A program made the position numbers and the translations under genes. Below are positions 5,440 to 6,036 of a DNA stretch of 6,036 nucleotides, in pieces; position 1 is the first letter of the stretch, and every line of letters begins with the position of its first letter. The stretch is taken from contig JAZUKW010000072.1 of NCBI GenBank assembly GCA_045643425.1, positions 1 to 6,036 on the forward strand. The letters run 5' to 3'. Origin of the DNA: RGIG426 sp045643425 (GTDB taxonomy: Bacteria > Bacillota > Clostridia > Oscillospirales > Acutalibacteraceae). The notes beneath the pieces were generated by a model that was not told the DNA's origin, made no database searches, and saw only the letters and a program-made list of their open reading frames with translations.

Positions 5440-6036
5440 TTACAAAAACAAAAACGCGTCTAAAACGGCGCGGCATTGTCCCCACCGTTCGGCAAACGCA
5501 AAATGGCCCGCGCCCTCAAGCGTCACCAAGCCCGCATCGGGAATTTTCTTCTCCATCAGCTTGCCGTCCGAAAGCGGAGTGGCATCGTCCAACTCGCCCC
5601 AGATAAGAAGCGTAGACGCGGTGATCTTCGGCAAACAGTCGGTCAGATCCTCGTTGACCGCTTTGACCATCGCCTGCCGCATCACGGGGCTTGCCGCCTT
5701 GTAATCGGTCGAGCCGACCTTGCCCTGCATCTTTTTGGCAAGACCGGGAAGCAGCTTCTTCGCCGCTTTGTAGCTGTATACTTTCACGTACCAGTCGATC
5801 CCGTGCTTCGGCTTCACGCCGGCGGAATCGAGCAGCACCGCTTTTTTGACGTCGAGCGGCTTCGGGTCTCGCGACAACAGTTTAATTAAAATCCGCCCGC
5901 CGTTGGAATGTCCCATCACAACGGGGTCAGCGACACCCGTAGCCTCGCAAAAATGCAACACGAAATCGGCGTAATCGTCCACCGAAAACGGTTCCTTCGG
6001 CTCTTCGCTGTCGCCGAAGCCGGGCAGATCCGGCGC
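5440..6036 (-). CDS. Alpha/beta hydrolase (partial, N-terminus off window)
   Basis: The reading frame is open to the window edge, so only the last 198 residues are present; a GTG at 5982 is internal, because the residues before it (PDLPGFGDSEEP) are the conserved strand-loop that precedes the nucleophile in this fold. The catalytic triad is complete: nucleophile elbow MGHSNGGR (Ser44 of the visible part), Asp150 in LLIWGELDDATPL, and His178 in GAGHFAF. A basic helical cap region lies at about 75-135. The fold covers esterases, lipases, haloperoxidases and C-C hydrolases, and the substrate cannot be told from sequence. No signal peptide can be judged because the start is missing. It is followed after 26 bases by the membrane MurF-like gene, in the same probable operon, so a role in envelope metabolism is possible but unproven. 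Confidence 0.9.
   Translation of the reverse strand, partial: APDLPGFGDSEEPKEPFSVDDYADFVLHFCEATGVADPVVMGHSNGGRILIKLLSRDPKPLDVKKAVLLDSAGVKPKHGIDWYVKVYSYKAAKKLLPGLAKKMQGKVGSTDYKAASPVMRQAMVKAVNEDLTDCLPKITASTLLIWGELDDATPLSDGKLMEKKIPDAGLVTLEGAGHFAFAERWGQCRAVLDAFLFL

Noticed and set aside
4832..5704. A 290-codon open frame on the plus strand
   Set aside because: Antisense to the Mur ligase and hydrolase genes, of low-complexity Arg/His/Gln composition, with no plausible domain.
5980..5982. GTG 5982 as the start of the hydrolase
   Set aside because: Conserved hydrolase sequence (PDLPGFGDSEEP) continues in frame upstream to the window edge, so the gene is cut rather than short.

Overview
The window reads as a low-to-mid-GC-group Firmicute chromosome, most likely a gut-type clostridium (Oscillospirales/Ruminococcaceae-like). 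That placement is inferred from the infC-rpmI order behind an attenuated leader, the strong AAGGAGG-type ribosome binding sites, the type of D-Ala-D-Ala ligase and a moderately GC-rich coding style. I could not search a database. All seven genes lie on the minus strand, so transcription runs from high to low coordinates. No mobile element, CRISPR array, tRNA or rRNA is visible.

Upstream part (6036 down to 858): a tightly packed five-gene cluster. It starts with the C-terminal part of an alpha/beta hydrolase cut by the window edge. Next comes a MurF-type Mur ligase whose N-terminal substrate domain is replaced by a membrane domain, then a D-alanine--D-alanine ligase (ddl). Two secreted, C-terminally membrane-anchored surface proteins follow: a LamG/concanavalin-like lectin-fold protein and a small protein with a beta-rich ectodomain. 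The gaps are 26, 22, 26 and -4 bases, so this is almost certainly one operon. Ddl makes D-Ala-D-Ala and the Mur ligase would attach it to a peptidoglycan precursor, which makes this a cell-envelope operon. The roles of the hydrolase and the two surface proteins are unknown.

Downstream part (861 down to 1): a strong promoter (TTGACA, 17 bases, TACAAT, extended -10) whose -35 box overlaps the stop codon of the last envelope gene. It drives a leader of about 137 nt with a hairpin, a candidate antiterminator arm and a perfect 9-bp intrinsic terminator just before infC. This is the layout of an L20-type attenuation leader of the infC-rpmI-rplT operon. infC (IF3) follows, apparently with an AUC start codon, then rpmI (L35), which runs off the window; rplT is expected beyond the edge.

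The points most worth follow-up are the membrane-fused MurF-like ligase and its cassette, the AUC start of infC, and the leader's competing pairing.
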